A stretch of DNA of 64,000 bases from an uncultured Clostridia bacterium. GTDB taxonomy: Bacteria > Bacillota > Clostridia > Christensenellales > UBA1242. Made by a program: the position numbers and the translations under genes. The notes beneath the pieces are model-generated. The model was given only the letters and a program-made list of their open reading frames with translations, did no database searches and was not told the origin of the DNA. Shown one piece after another: positions 1 to 8,000 of this stretch (positions are counted from its first letter, which is position 1; every line of letters begins with the position of its first letter). The DNA is taken from the NCBI GenBank assembly GCA_934747885.1, contig CAKVHE010000002.1, forward strand, positions 62,001-126,000, written 5' to 3'.

Positions 1-1141
1 TGGTGCCGTCAGTAATGGTGCCGGTTTTATCCAAGCAAAGTACATTTACGCGGGCAAGCATTTCTACGCAGTAAAGGTCTTGCACCAAGGCCTTTTGTTG
101 AGCCAAACGAATTACCGAAACGGTTAAAGCAATACTGCTTAACAAAAACATTCCGGCAGGTATCATGCCAATAACCGAACCAGCGGTTTTTTCGATGGCG
201 AGTTGCCAGTTTTGAGTGATAGAATAGTTGTTTAGGTACATAAAGATGGCAATTGGAATAATGATGATGCCGATAACTTTAATAATTGCATTTAGGGAGT
301 TAAACAATTCAGATTTTGGTTTGCGGTAGGCTTTTGCCTTGCTAGAAAGTTTTTCAATGTAGCAATCACCGCCAATTTTATCAACTCTTGCTTTGCAGGC
401 ACCGCTTGCAATAAAGCTACCCGAAAGCAGAGTGTCGCCAATCGATTTTTTAATGGTAACGCTCTCACCAGTTAATAGTGCTTCGTTAACTTCAACTTCG
501 CCTTCTAGCAAAATGCAGTCCGCAACAATTTGTTTGCCGGCGCTAAGCGAAATAACGTCGTCTAGCACAACTTCGCTGGTTTGCACGTCGTATTCTTTGC
601 CGCCGCGCAAAACTTTGGTGGTTGGTGCGGTAAGCAAGGACAGTTTGCCAATGGTGCGTTTTGCGCGCATTTCTTGCACAATGCCAATTATGGTGTTTAT
701 GGTAACGGTTAGCATAAAGAACAAATTTTTAAATGAGCCCGCCACAATAAGCATAATGGCAAATGCCAAACAAAGCATATTAAAAAAGGTAAAGATGTTG
801 CCAAAAAAGATAGAGGCATAAGTTTTGTCGTTGCTACGTGGCGCTTTGTTTGTGTATCCGCCGTTAATGCGCTCAATAACTTGTTCAACAGTAAGTCCGG
901 TAGAAGGGGAAGCCTTTACTCGTTTTAACTTTTTTTGAGGTTCTGCTTGCGCCGATTTTTTCTTTTTAAAAAGAGAAAAATGCATTTTTTCTTTCTTTTT
1001 CTCCGGTGCCGGCAAAGTGGTTTTGCCGTCCGCTACAGAAGATGTGGTAGGGGTGCTATCCACAGTTTGCTCTGGAATATTTTGTAAAGACGCTTCTTCG
1101 CCTTTTGGTTGTTTTGATTTTTTAGAAAATAGTTTTGCCAT
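1..1141 (-). CDS. Cation-translocating P-type ATPase, N-terminal part (cut by the window edge)
   Basis: Reads from ATG at 1141 down to base 1, about 380 residues, and continues outside the window. Residues 1-80 are a Lys/Glu/Pro-rich cytosolic tail, followed by a pair of membrane segments near residues 110-150, an actuator domain with the TGES motif near residue 224, two more membrane segments (the second with the sequence IPAGM), and the phosphorylation motif DKTGTIT near residue 369, right at the edge. P-type ATPases pump cations through a phospho-aspartate intermediate at that Asp. The IPAGM...LARVNVLCLDKTGT arrangement recalls the CtpE/YfgQ-like subgroup rather than heavy-metal pumps, since no CPC motif or metal-binding N-domain is seen. 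The transported ion cannot be read from the sequence. Start supported by AGGA about 6 bases upstream. Confidence 0.9.
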   Translation of the reverse strand, partial: MAKLFSKKSKQPKGEEASLQNIPEQTVDSTPTTSSVADGKTTLPAPEKKKEKMHFSLFKKKKSAQAEPQKKLKRVKASPSTGLTVEQVIERINGGYTNKAPRSNDKTYASIFFGNIFTFFNMLCLAFAIMLIVAGSFKNLFFMLTVTINTIIGIVQEMRAKRTIGKLSLLTAPTTKVLRGGKEYDVQTSEVVLDDVISLSAGKQIVADCILLEGEVEVNEALLTGESVTIKKSIGDTLLSGSFIASGACKARVDKIGGDCYIEKLSSKAKAYRKPKSELFNSLNAIIKVIGIIIIPIAIFMYLNNYSITQNWQLAIEKTAGSVIGMIPAGMFLLSSIALTVSVIRLAQQKALVQDLYCVEMLARVNVLCLDKTGTITDGT

Positions 1142-1169
1142 AAGTTGTCCTATATTATTTATTAAATTT

Positions 1170-1198
1170 ATTTTAAACATTTACTAACTTAAAGTCAA
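1170..1198 (-). promoter_or_regulatory. Promoter of the P-type ATPase gene
   Basis: On the minus strand TTGACT, 17 bp, TAAAAT, ending about 30 bp before the ATPase start codon. It is divergent from the rpsF promoter. Confidence 0.6.
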
Positions 1199-1227
1199 CT
1201 TATAACAAAAGAAAATGTGCAAACCTC

Positions 1228-1256
1228 TTGCAAAATTTGCAAAATGGTGCTAAAAT
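1228..1256 (+). promoter_or_regulatory. Promoter of rpsF-ssb-rpsR
   Basis: TTGCAA, 17 bp, TAAAAT upstream of the rpsF ribosome-binding site (GGAGG near 1301). The -35 overlaps the odd palindrome TGCAAAATTTGCA, which recurs at the promoter near 62287. Confidence 0.6.
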
Positions 1257-1313
1257 ATAATCACGATCCTTGCTTTTTTATAAAGCCGATTAGTCCATAG
1301 GGAGGTAAACAAA

Positions 1314-1595
1314 ATGCAAAAATACGAAATGCTATTTATAGTAAACTCTGCTTTAACCGATGAAGAAGTTGATGCAACTGTTAAAAAAGTTGAAGCAATT
1401 ATTACTAAAAATGGTGGCGTTATTCTCGGCACTGAAAAAACCGGTTTAAAGAAATTTGCATACACCATTGGCAACCGTAATGATGGTTACTATGTGTTAA
1501 CAAATTTTGAAGCTGACGGAAATGCACCAAAAGCTATCGCTTTCCAAGTTAATATAACCGAAGGCGTTGTAAGACAAATGATTGTCGCAAAATAA
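1314..1595 (+). CDS. rpsF: 30S ribosomal protein S6
   Basis: 93 residues, the usual size of bacterial S6. It opens with MQKYEMLFIV and carries the family pattern of an alternating beta-alpha-beta ferredoxin-like fold. S6 binds the 30S platform as a heterodimer with S18, whose gene rpsR lies two genes downstream, with ssb between them. This rpsF-ssb-rpsR order is the classical Gram-positive arrangement. The start has a strong GGAGG ribosome-binding site. The gene is read from the promoter at 1228-1256, and the operon ends at the terminator at 2331. Confidence 0.97.
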   Translation: MQKYEMLFIVNSALTDEEVDATVKKVEAIITKNGGVILGTEKTGLKKFAYTIGNRNDGYYVLTNFEADGNAPKAIAFQVNITEGVVRQMIVAK

Positions 1596-1612
1596 TTTCT
1601 TAGGAGAAATTT

Positions 1613-2038
1613 ATGAACAAAGTTTTTTTAGTAGGAAACTTAACTCGTGATCCAGAACTTACCACAACCCCAAACGGTACTAGTGTTTGCCGTTTTTCAA
1701 TTGCGGTACAACGTCGTTTTTCTAACAGCGATGGGGAACGTGAAGCCGATTTTATTAACTGTGTTGCTTGGAGAGGTCTTGGCGAAAATGTTGCCAAATA
1801 CCTTAAAAAGGGCAAAAAGGCCTGTGTTGTAGGCGCTATTCAAACTCGCTCGTACGACGCGCAAGACGGTTCTAAGCGTTATGTAACCGAAGTGGTTGCT
1901 GACGACGTAGAATTTATTAGTCCAAAAGGCGCAGATGGCGATTATGAACCAGCTGAAGCGTCAAAATTTGATGACGACGACAAAAAGCCAAAAATTGCTA
2001 AATTTGAACCAGTTAGTGATGACGACTTACCATTTTAA
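1613..2038 (+). CDS. ssb: Single-stranded DNA-binding protein
   Basis: 141 residues. An N-terminal OB fold (about 1-105) opens with MNKVFLVGNLTRDPEL and includes FSIAVQRRF and NCVAWRGLGENVAKYL, typical of SSB. It is followed by a short acidic linker and the C-terminal tip DDDLPF that docks replication and repair partners. It coats single-stranded DNA in replication, repair and recombination. It lies 17 bp after rpsF with an AGGAG site before the ATG, and is shorter in the linker than E. coli SSB, as is common in Bacillota. Confidence 0.97.
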   Translation: MNKVFLVGNLTRDPELTTTPNGTSVCRFSIAVQRRFSNSDGEREADFINCVAWRGLGENVAKYLKKGKKACVVGAIQTRSYDAQDGSKRYVTEVVADDVEFISPKGADGDYEPAEASKFDDDDKKPKIAKFEPVSDDDLPF

Positions 2039-2055
2039 AAATAAAGGAGAAAAAT

Positions 2056-2319
2056 ATGAAATCACAAAATAACGCAAATTTTGATGACAAAACCAGCAAA
2101 CGTCCAAAAAAGCAATCTAAAAAAGTTTGCATTTTTTGTCAAGACAAAGTTGAAGCCATAGATTACAAAGATGTTAGCAAACTTCGCAAATTTATGACCG
2201 AAAAAGGCAAAATTATTCCACGTCGTGTTTCGGGCGTATGTGCAAAACATCAAAGAGAACTAACCAACGCAATCAAACGCGCTCGTGTTATGGCTCTTCT
2301 TCCATATCGCAACGACTAA
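2056..2319 (+). CDS. rpsR: 30S ribosomal protein S18
   Basis: 87 residues. A Lys-rich N-terminal extension of about 22 residues is followed by the conserved S18 core, including DYKDVSKLRKFMTEKGKI, PRRVSG and the basic C-terminus ending ARVMALLPY. Cys residues in CIFC and a Cys-x-x-His in CAKH suggest the zinc-binding (C+) form. Partner of S6 in the 30S platform. AAAGGAG ribosome-binding site 17 bp after ssb. Last gene of the operon. Confidence 0.96.
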   Translation: MKSQNNANFDDKTSKRPKKQSKKVCIFCQDKVEAIDYKDVSKLRKFMTEKGKIIPRRVSGVCAKHQRELTNAIKRARVMALLPYRND

Positions 2320-2330
2320 TTTTAGTTTGC

Positions 2331-2363
2331 AAAAGCATTACCTTTGGGGTAGTGCTTTTTTTG
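2331..2363 (+). terminator. Terminator of rpsF-ssb-rpsR
   Basis: An 11-bp stem (AAAGCATTACC against GGTAGTGCTTT, one G-T pair) with a short loop and a run of seven T. Confidence 0.85.
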
Positions 2364-2370
2364 TTGGCTC

Positions 2371-2399
2371 TTGACTTTTTGGTAGGTTGGTTATATACT
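2371..2399 (+). promoter_or_regulatory. Promoter of the 2436-3930 gene pair
   Basis: TTGACT, 17 bp, TATACT, just after the rpsR terminator, with a G-rich ribosome-binding site before the ATG at 2436. Confidence 0.7.
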
Positions 2400-2435
2400 A
2401 ATTATACTAAAAAGTAGGCAAAACTGGGGGGACAA

Positions 2436-3164
2436 ATGAGCTTAACAGCAACCGTAACATATAACGCAAATGAAATGATGACCAACCTTGCAAACACATC
2501 TGGGGTAGATTTGCAATTTGAAGGCAATCCACAACTTGTAAATAGACTAAATAATTTTGTAAACTTGGTGGAAACTGAAGGTGAAGATGTGGCTACTCAA
2601 ATTGGAGTGGTTAGCCAAGAAATAATTAAAAAAATAGATAACAAAATTGAAAAATATTCGCAGCTTTTGCAAATGCTAAAGACTGAAAGTGTAGCAAAAA
2701 AGATGACCAGACACTTTGTTGATCAATATTTGAACTATTCTAGAATTATAAAAACTTACAAAGCGGATAAAAAAGAAATGCAAAGGCTGGCAAAAGAAGA
2801 AGGCTGTTATGTTGAAGGCCGCACCTTGCAAGCGCAAGTTTTTGCAATTGGTGACCTTTTGGAGTTTTTGGGCTTTTTGTGCGTCGACCGCAAAGAGTTG
2901 CTAGACGGCAGAACCCAAATGTGTTTGGAGTATTTTGAAAGCGAAAAATTGCTAGATGACAACATTAGCGTAATGCGCAGCTATTATATTGAAAAACGCG
3001 AAAGACAGTTCAAAAACTATATTTTTAACAACACCGTTCCAAAAAAATATGGATACCGAAAGGTCCCACAACACTATTTTGCTCATAACCTAGAACCAAA
3101 CGAACTTGAAAGATTAAACGCAACAAAATTTATTAACCCATACGAATTTGGTGACGATGAATAA
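2436..3164 (+). CDS. Conserved-looking hypothetical protein, coiled-coil rich
   Basis: 242 residues, family not recognised. No signal peptide or membrane segment is visible, so it is probably cytosolic. The region around residues 60-140 is Lys/Glu-rich and likely helical or coiled coil, followed by a more hydrophobic stretch (FAIGDLLEFLGFLCVD) and an acidic C-terminus. It is 16 bp ahead of the next gene, and the two sit alone between a terminator and a second terminator, so they form a two-gene operon. Several blocks line up with its neighbour (for example PKKYGYRKVPQHYF here against VNKYGQNKPASEYF there, near both C-termini), suggesting diverged paralogues that may act together. No function can be assigned. 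Confidence 0.8.
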   Translation: MSLTATVTYNANEMMTNLANTSGVDLQFEGNPQLVNRLNNFVNLVETEGEDVATQIGVVSQEIIKKIDNKIEKYSQLLQMLKTESVAKKMTRHFVDQYLNYSRIIKTYKADKKEMQRLAKEEGCYVEGRTLQAQVFAIGDLLEFLGFLCVDRKELLDGRTQMCLEYFESEKLLDDNISVMRSYYIEKRERQFKNYIFNNTVPKKYGYRKVPQHYFAHNLEPNELERLNATKFINPYEFGDDE

Positions 3165-3180
3165 ATAATATGGAGAACAT

Positions 3181-3930
3181 ATGAAAAAAAACATTGAAAT
3201 AAAAGCAAAGGTAGACTACCGTGAAGCAACTTTAATGGATAAAGGATCGGCTTTTTGCAGTGTAAGTTTTTATCCGGGTAATGATGGCGAAGAGCTTGCA
3301 AGAATTTTTAAAAAGTTTAGAGATGTAGCGCTATTTTTAGATGATGATGTAGCATTAACAAAGCAGCATATTTTTGCCGAAATAGTTCAAAAGATTGAAG
3401 CCGAGATTGAAAAGTTGGACAAATCTATGCAAAAAATAGAAGGCGAAAAAGTTTCACGTTTTTTAACAAAAGGCGCCCGCAAAGACTTGGCTACTATCAA
3501 AAAGTTTAAAAGTGTTTACGAAAAAGACCTAAAAAAGGTGCGAAAGCAATGGAAAGAGATATCTAACACCGGCACCGTGCGCACCTTAGCGCAAAGCGTG
3601 CATGACAATCACACCATTTTGGCAGCGCTAGGCTTTGAAAAAACTCGTGTAAGCAAGGATAATAACTCACAAATACATGAGGAGTTTACTTGCCGTGGTG
3701 AAATAGACGCGCTAAAAAGCAATGCACAAAAATTGGTCGTAAAAGTGGTGGATGGCAAAACCAAATTGTTAACAGAGTTTTGTGAAAAAAATGAACTTGT
3801 TAACAAATATGGACAAAACAAACCAGCAAGTGAATATTTTGTTCGTGACTACGACGGCACTGGCATAGCAAGTAAAGGGCAACCAAAAACTATAATAGGC
3901 ACATCAAGCGACGCAGACGAAATGGAATAA
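3181..3930 (+). CDS. Hypothetical protein, probable paralogue of the preceding gene
   Basis: 249 residues, family not recognised. Cytosolic by appearance, with a long charged helical region at about residues 60-125 and no catalytic motif that I can name. It resembles the 242-residue product just upstream in length, in the placing of the charged helical region, in a hydrophobic LAALGF/LEFLGF element, and in a KYG...YF element near the C-terminus. The start has a GGAG ribosome-binding site. Second and last gene of its operon, ending at the hairpin at 3932. Confidence 0.8.
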   Translation: MKKNIEIKAKVDYREATLMDKGSAFCSVSFYPGNDGEELARIFKKFRDVALFLDDDVALTKQHIFAEIVQKIEAEIEKLDKSMQKIEGEKVSRFLTKGARKDLATIKKFKSVYEKDLKKVRKQWKEISNTGTVRTLAQSVHDNHTILAALGFEKTRVSKDNNSQIHEEFTCRGEIDALKSNAQKLVVKVVDGKTKLLTEFCEKNELVNKYGQNKPASEYFVRDYDGTGIASKGQPKTIIGTSSDADEME

Positions 3931-3931
3931 C

Positions 3932-3959
3932 AAAGGCACTCAAATTGGAGTGCTTTTTT
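3932..3959 (+). terminator. Terminator of the 2436-3930 operon
   Basis: GCACTC and GAGTGC arms with a short A/T-rich loop, followed by T6. Confidence 0.8.
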
Positions 3960-3998
3960 GTTAGGTTTAATTACTAAGAGTTTTTAACAAAAATTTTG

Positions 3999-4011
3999 TT
4001 GCATAATGCAA
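3999..4011. promoter_or_regulatory. Palindrome in the dut upstream region
   Basis: TTGCAT-A-ATGCAA, a perfect odd-centred palindrome about 105 bp before dut. It resembles the TGCAAAATTTGCA palindromes at the -35 regions near 1228 and 62287. Function unknown. Confidence 0.3.
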
Positions 4012-4116
4012 AGTGGTGGAGTGGGTAACGAAATTTTTACAATAAATATATGCTAACCACCATAAATTTACTTTTAAATTTAATTAAAATATGTTAAACT
4101 AGCATTGGAGAGATAT

Positions 4117-4572
4117 ATGAGAAGATTTGAACAAGTAAAGCCGGAGGCAATGAAGTACGGCAAGCAAACAGTGCAAATGCCAAAGCGTGCAACACATTTT
4201 GCTTGCGCCTATGATTTTTATTCGCCAATTTCGGTAACAATTAAGGCAGGAGAGTGTGTAAGCATCTTTACCAACATAAAAGCAAAAATGGAAGACGATG
4301 ACTTTTTGCTCTTGGCCAATCGTAGCGGTAATGGTATGAAGGGCATTGTGCTAAAAAATACTATCGGGCTTATAGATAAAGATTATTACGGCAATCCAAC
4401 GAATGATGGCAATATGTGCTTTGCCTTGCAAAATAATAGCGGGGCAGATTTTGTTGTAAATGAGGGCGACCGAATTGGTCAAGGCTGCTTTATGAAATAT
4501 TACTTAACCGAGGACGACAATGTGGCAGATGCAGTGCGTACGGGCGGGTTTGGTTCAACAGGACAAAAATAA
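4117..4572 (+). CDS. dut: dUTP diphosphatase (dUTPase)
   Basis: 151 residues from the ATG at 4117, chosen over the in-frame TTG at 4105 because GGAGAG sits just upstream of the ATG. The trimeric dUTPase motifs are present in order: motif 1 AYDFYS, motif 2 NRSGNGMKG, motif 3 GLIDKDYYGN, motif 4 EGDRIGQ and the C-terminal arm motif 5 RTGGFGSTG. It hydrolyses dUTP to dUMP, keeping uracil out of DNA and feeding thymidylate synthesis. tmk (35439) and a dCMP deaminase (59342) in the same window act in the same pathway. Its stop overlaps the rnhA start by one base (TAATG), so the two are probably translationally coupled. Confidence 0.93.
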   Translation: MRRFEQVKPEAMKYGKQTVQMPKRATHFACAYDFYSPISVTIKAGECVSIFTNIKAKMEDDDFLLLANRSGNGMKGIVLKNTIGLIDKDYYGNPTNDGNMCFALQNNSGADFVVNEGDRIGQGCFMKYYLTEDDNVADAVRTGGFGSTGQK

Positions 4573-5000
4573 TGAAAGATTTAATAATATATACAGACGG
4601 CGCGTGCAGTGGCAATCCCGGAAAAGGTGGTTGGGGGGCAGTGCTAATTTATGGAAGCAAAGAAAAGCAGATTGCAGGTGCAAGCGAAAGCACAACCAAC
4701 AACCAAATGGAACTAACGGCGGTAATAGAAGCCTTAAAGCAAGTAAAAGAGCCTTGCAACATAAAGTTACATTCGGATAGCGCGTATGTTTTAAACGCCT
4801 TTAATCAACATTGGATAGATGGTTGGCTAAAAAGCGGTTGGGTAAACTCACAAAAAAAACCAGTCGCAAACCGTGAACTTTGGGAAGAACTTATTGAACT
4901 CACAAAAAAACATAATATAGAATTTATAAAAGTAAAAGGTCATAGTGGCGATCATTACAACGAAATTTGTGATTCGCTTGCCACCAAGACTTTAAGATAA
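4572..5000 (+). CDS. rnhA: Ribonuclease HI
   Basis: 142 residues, the size of a minimal bacterial RNase HI without an N-terminal hybrid-binding domain. The acidic catalytic residues are visible: Asp in YTDGACSGNPG, Glu in NNQMELTAVIEAL, Asp in LHSDSAYV, and the C-terminal Asp in NEICDSLA, with the His of VKGHSGD. It cuts the RNA strand of RNA-DNA hybrids. Starts at the TAATG overlap with dut and is followed 12 bp later by a large membrane-protein gene with its own AAGGAG site. Confidence 0.95.
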   Translation: MKDLIIYTDGACSGNPGKGGWGAVLIYGSKEKQIAGASESTTNNQMELTAVIEALKQVKEPCNIKLHSDSAYVLNAFNQHWIDGWLKSGWVNSQKKPVANRELWEELIELTKKHNIEFIKVKGHSGDHYNEICDSLATKTLR

Positions 5001-5012
5001 AAGGAGAATACT

Positions 5013-7568
5013 ATGGTTGGTGGAATTTTAACCGGTCTACTAGTACTAACAATTTTATTTGGTTTTGTGCTCGGCTTAAAGCGTGGTGTGGGCAAAGCAT
5101 CAGTAAGACTAATAACGGTAGTGCTAGCGGCAGTAATTGCGGTATTTTTAACGCCAGTTGTTTCGTCGGCACTATTAAACGTTAATTTATCAAAACTTAA
5201 TCTCGAAATAAATGGCGTTCCAATTGAAAAATTGGGCGACTCTATGGTAAATGTAATGCTATCTTACGAGGGGGTTGGGGAAGCGCTTAACGCAAGTCCA
5301 ACTCTTAAAGCTATGATAGTGCAATTACCAGTTGCATTTTTAAGTTTGTTTACCTTTTTGCTTTGGTTTTTGGTGCTAAGGCTACTTATGTTAATTATTT
5401 ACAAAATAATTTGCGTAGTAAGCTTTAAAAAAGGCGTCAAACCATCGGTTGGTTCAAAGTGGGCAGGTGCGGGCATTGGCGCGTTGCAAGGCATTGTTGT
5501 GTTTGCTGTTTTGCTCATTCCGTTTGTAGGTGCGAGCACACTTGCGGTTGATTCTATTGATGTTATAAACAATTATCAAACCACCACAGCAGAAGCAAAC
5601 ATCACTGAAAAAAGTTACGATGGCGAACTAATTGCAAAAGTTAGCGAAACTGTCGCAGATACCGGGTCTGCCACAGGTGACTCTGGTCAAGTTGTTGAAA
5701 ACGTGCAAAAATACGGTGGCAACATTACCGACTATTGGTTTGTAAAAGTGCTTAATGTTTTTGGTTATAAGTCTATTTCAAATGCAAGTTTTGATAGATT
5801 AACAACCTTGACGGTGCAAGACGAAAAAACAACTTTGCGCGTTGAAGTCGATGCGGTTTGCAATGTTTATGCGCGCCTTGTTAGTTTGTCGGGCAAGAAT
5901 ATTGAGAGTTATACTCAAAAAGATATAACCACTTTAAAAGAAGCAATAGACTTTTTGTTTGATTCAAAAATTGTTTCAAGCGTGGGGCAAGAACTAATTG
6001 TTGGTTTGTCTAACGCGTGGACGGCAACCGAACCTAGCCAATTTATGCAAGTAGTAAAACCAGAATTGTCGCCAAGTGCAACCAAACTCTTGGATGAAAT
6101 TTTAATAAACCTTAAAAACGACAGCAAGGCTGACCTAAAAACTGATTTGTATGCTGTTGTAAATATGGTAGACGCAACTAGAAAGAGCGGACTAATTTCT
6201 TTGGTTAAAGATGGCAATGATGGCGACGCAATTTTGCGTGCGTTTGGCGACGGCAAAGTCACTGCGGACATTATCGAAGCAATGGCAGGTGGTAAGGCTG
6301 TTAAAAAGAGCATTCCTACCTTTATTCAATGCGGACTAGATATGGTGGCACCATCAATTGGTATTCCACAAGATTATGACTCTATTCCGGCTGACCGATT
6401 GACCGCCAAAACAGATAAATTTTATGAACTTTTAACGCTAGCTGCAACAAGATACAATTCGTCTAGCAAAGATGCAACTGCACTTCAAAATTTAAGTGAC
6501 GATTTTTACAACGCATTTGTTTTTGCTGGTATGAAAGGTAACGAATACAAAACTTATGTAAACCAAATGGTTGGGGATATAGACTCTCACGCCTTGGTGG
6601 CTAGACCAGCCTTTGAATTATACTTTAACAGTTATGCCGTAAACCCGTCGACCAATTTGTGGGTAAAGCCAAAACTCGTTACTATGGAAGACTTGCAAAT
6701 TACGGCAAGCGCAGACTTTATTGATTGGAACAAAGAAAAAATTTATCTAAATAACATTTTTAGTGGACTTGCAAAAGTTTTAAACAGTCTAGGAAAAGCG
6801 GGTGAACCTATTGATGTTATAGACTTTGCATCACTAGGTGTTGCCTTTAATGGCATAAGAGATAGTCAAGTTTTGAATGAAATTGACCAAGATTTGATTG
6901 TGTCTATTATGGAAAGTGATTTTATGAACGGCATAGAAGTTGGGTCAGCGGTGATTGTTAACTTGCGTGATGACGAAAAGTTTGAAAAAATGGACTTTGA
7001 GGCAATGTTCAAAACGTTGCAAAGTTCGCTAAAACTTGCCAAAGACTTAAAGAACCTTGCGGAAGGGGTGGGAGAACTTAACCCTGATACCGTATGCGAT
7101 TTGCTAGATGGTTTGGGCAACGAGGCAGTGGGCGAGGTTCTTAAAGACCTAGCAAGTGAAGATAACATCAAAAAGGCGGGCGCTGATGAGAATACCGCCA
7201 AAGCAGTAAGCAAACTGGTTGATGCTATGGCAGGTGAAAAAGTTGATGAAGAACTGCCTGAAACAGAAGAAGAACGCAAAGCCGAAGCCGACGCGGTAAA
7301 ATCTATGATTGATGCCGTTAAGGAAGACACGGGGAGCACCAACAAGTTCTTTGCGACGCAAGCAGATGCCGATACCTTTATTGACAACTTAATTTCATCA
7401 AAATATGTTTACAAAGCAACTATAGCTAAAGGTGAGGCCTTAGGCTTTAAAAACGCCGATGGCACAACCAACCTATCAAGTGAAGAACAAACCTTTGTAA
7501 ATAACAAACTCGCAACCGTTAGCGACGCTACCAAAGTTGCTGAAATAAAGACAATGTTTGGGATTTAA
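5013..7568 (+). CDS. Large membrane protein with CvpA-like N-terminus
   Basis: 851 residues. The first about 185 residues contain hydrophobic segments near 3-22, 33-52, 107-137 and 150-172, with the GxxxGxxRG-like start (FGFVLGLKRGVGK) characteristic of the CvpA/colicin-V-production family. The remaining about 660 residues have no further membrane segment, are rich in Asp, Lys and Ala, and probably form one long domain outside the membrane. CvpA proteins are normally 160-220 residues, so the long extension is unusual, and I do not recognise it. It follows rnhA by 12 bp with AAAGGAG. The only terminator-like structure downstream is the hairpin of the repeat element at 7670-7708. Confidence 0.8.
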   Translation: MVGGILTGLLVLTILFGFVLGLKRGVGKASVRLITVVLAAVIAVFLTPVVSSALLNVNLSKLNLEINGVPIEKLGDSMVNVMLSYEGVGEALNASPTLKAMIVQLPVAFLSLFTFLLWFLVLRLLMLIIYKIICVVSFKKGVKPSVGSKWAGAGIGALQGIVVFAVLLIPFVGASTLAVDSIDVINNYQTTTAEANITEKSYDGELIAKVSETVADTGSATGDSGQVVENVQKYGGNITDYWFVKVLNVFGYKSISNASFDRLTTLTVQDEKTTLRVEVDAVCNVYARLVSLSGKNIESYTQKDITTLKEAIDFLFDSKIVSSVGQELIVGLSNAWTATEPSQFMQVVKPELSPSATKLLDEILINLKNDSKADLKTDLYAVVNMVDATRKSGLISLVKDGNDGDAILRAFGDGKVTADIIEAMAGGKAVKKSIPTFIQCGLDMVAPSIGIPQDYDSIPADRLTAKTDKFYELLTLAATRYNSSSKDATALQNLSDDFYNAFVFAGMKGNEYKTYVNQMVGDIDSHALVARPAFELYFNSYAVNPSTNLWVKPKLVTMEDLQITASADFIDWNKEKIYLNNIFSGLAKVLNSLGKAGEPIDVIDFASLGVAFNGIRDSQVLNEIDQDLIVSIMESDFMNGIEVGSAVIVNLRDDEKFEKMDFEAMFKTLQSSLKLAKDLKNLAEGVGELNPDTVCDLLDGLGNEAVGEVLKDLASEDNIKKAGADENTAKAVSKLVDAMAGEKVDEELPETEEERKAEADAVKSMIDAVKEDTGSTNKFFATQADADTFIDNLISSKYVYKATIAKGEALGFKNADGTTNLSSEEQTFVNNKLATVSDATKVAEIKTMFGI

Positions 7569-7599
7569 AGAGCAACGTGGGGCAACTCGTCAAACCATC

Positions 7600-7748
7600 T
7601 TTATCTCAAAAATTTAAGCAAAATTGCTAGTGAGCAAGTTTGGAGTTTAAAAGAAAAAATAGTTATAAAAAAATTCTCAAAATGAGCAAAAATCGTTTTG
7701 AGAATTTTATTTTGTATTATATAATAAGATTGTTAGTAACAAACTAAC
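7600..7748 (+). repeat. Dispersed upstream element, copy 1 (ahead of protein A)
   Basis: About 150 bp closely matching 43633-43780 and 49563-49710. In order it holds an A-rich segment, a perfect 13-bp hairpin (7670-7682 with 7696-7708), a promoter whose -35 TTGAGA lies in the right arm of the hairpin, TATAAT at 7720, and an inverted repeat GTTAGT-N5-ACTAAC at 7732-7748 around the expected transcription start. In this copy about 300 bp of extra sequence separates it from its surface-protein gene. The hairpin followed by T-rich sequence may also terminate the 5013-7568 gene. Confidence 0.85.
7698..7725 (+). promoter_or_regulatory. Promoter inside repeat element copy 1
   Basis: TTGAGA, 16 bp, TATAAT. 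Same boxes and same 16-bp spacing as in copies 2 and 3. Confidence 0.7.
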
Positions 7749-7783
7749 AACCCCCAAAACCCTAAGGAGAGGAGGAGGTTTTT

Positions 7784-7951
7784 ATGGCAAAATCAATGGG
7801 CATAAAAGTGGCTCAAAGCCTGGCGATTCCAGCATTTTTCGGGGGGGGGGGGGGGCATTATTTAGCCACTAAACAAAGATGTTTTGAAAAAACATCTTGG
7901 GCTAAAACTAACGCCGAAATAAACGCTAATTATTCACTTTACAGAAGGTAA
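7784..7951 (+). CDS. Possible 55-residue leader ORF containing a poly-G tract
   Basis: ATG preceded by an exceptionally strong purine-rich ribosome-binding site (GGAGAGGAGGAGG). It reads MAKSMGIKVAQSLAIPAFF, then five Gly encoded by an uninterrupted run of 15 G (7841-7855), then 31 further residues ending NYSLYRR. Loss or gain of one G brings an early stop: 14 G gives FGGGGGII then stop, and 16 or 13 G gives a Gly run followed by ALFSH then stop. It is the first possible gene after the copy 1 promoter. It may be a regulatory leader or a phase-variable peptide, or not a gene at all. The tract length could be a sequencing or assembly artefact. No homologue recognised. Confidence 0.35.
   Translation: MAKSMGIKVAQSLAIPAFFGGGGGHYLATKQRCFEKTSWAKTNAEINANYSLYRR
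7841..7855 (+). repeat. G15 homopolymer tract
   Basis: Fifteen consecutive G in an AT-rich leader, within the possible leader ORF at 7784. No other G run of this length occurs in the window. Candidate slippage (phase-variation) tract, or a poly-G sequencing artefact. Confidence 0.8.
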
Positions 7952-8000
7952 ACAGCTTTGTTTACCTATTTTTGCATTGCGCAAAAACAGGTGTGGCTAA
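7862..8000. other. Nested inverted repeats between promoter and protein A
   Basis: Non-coding in appearance apart from the weak leader ORF. Outer arms TTAGCCAC (7862) and GTGGCTAA (7993-8000) enclose three local hairpins: AAGATGTTTT/AAAACATCTT (7876-7898, perfect 10-bp stem), AGGTAAAC/GTTTACCT followed by A-T5 (7946-7972, terminator-like), and TTTTTGC/GCAAAAA just after. No transposase and no clear target-site duplication is seen. It could be a structured leader RNA, an attenuator, or a degraded miniature element. Confidence 0.5.

Noticed and set aside
393..821. 142-codon plus-strand frame opposite the P-type ATPase
   Set aside because: It is the reverse-strand shadow of a gene with clear TGES and DKTGT motifs, and has no ribosome-binding site.
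6866..7387. 173-codon minus-strand frame inside the CvpA-like gene
   Set aside because: Ser-rich shadow of an Asp/Lys/Ala-rich coding strand. The real gene has a start site and operon context.
7862..8000. Insertion sequence or intact miniature transposable element
   Set aside because: Terminal arms are only 8 bp, no target duplication or transposase is visible, and no second copy is seen in the window.
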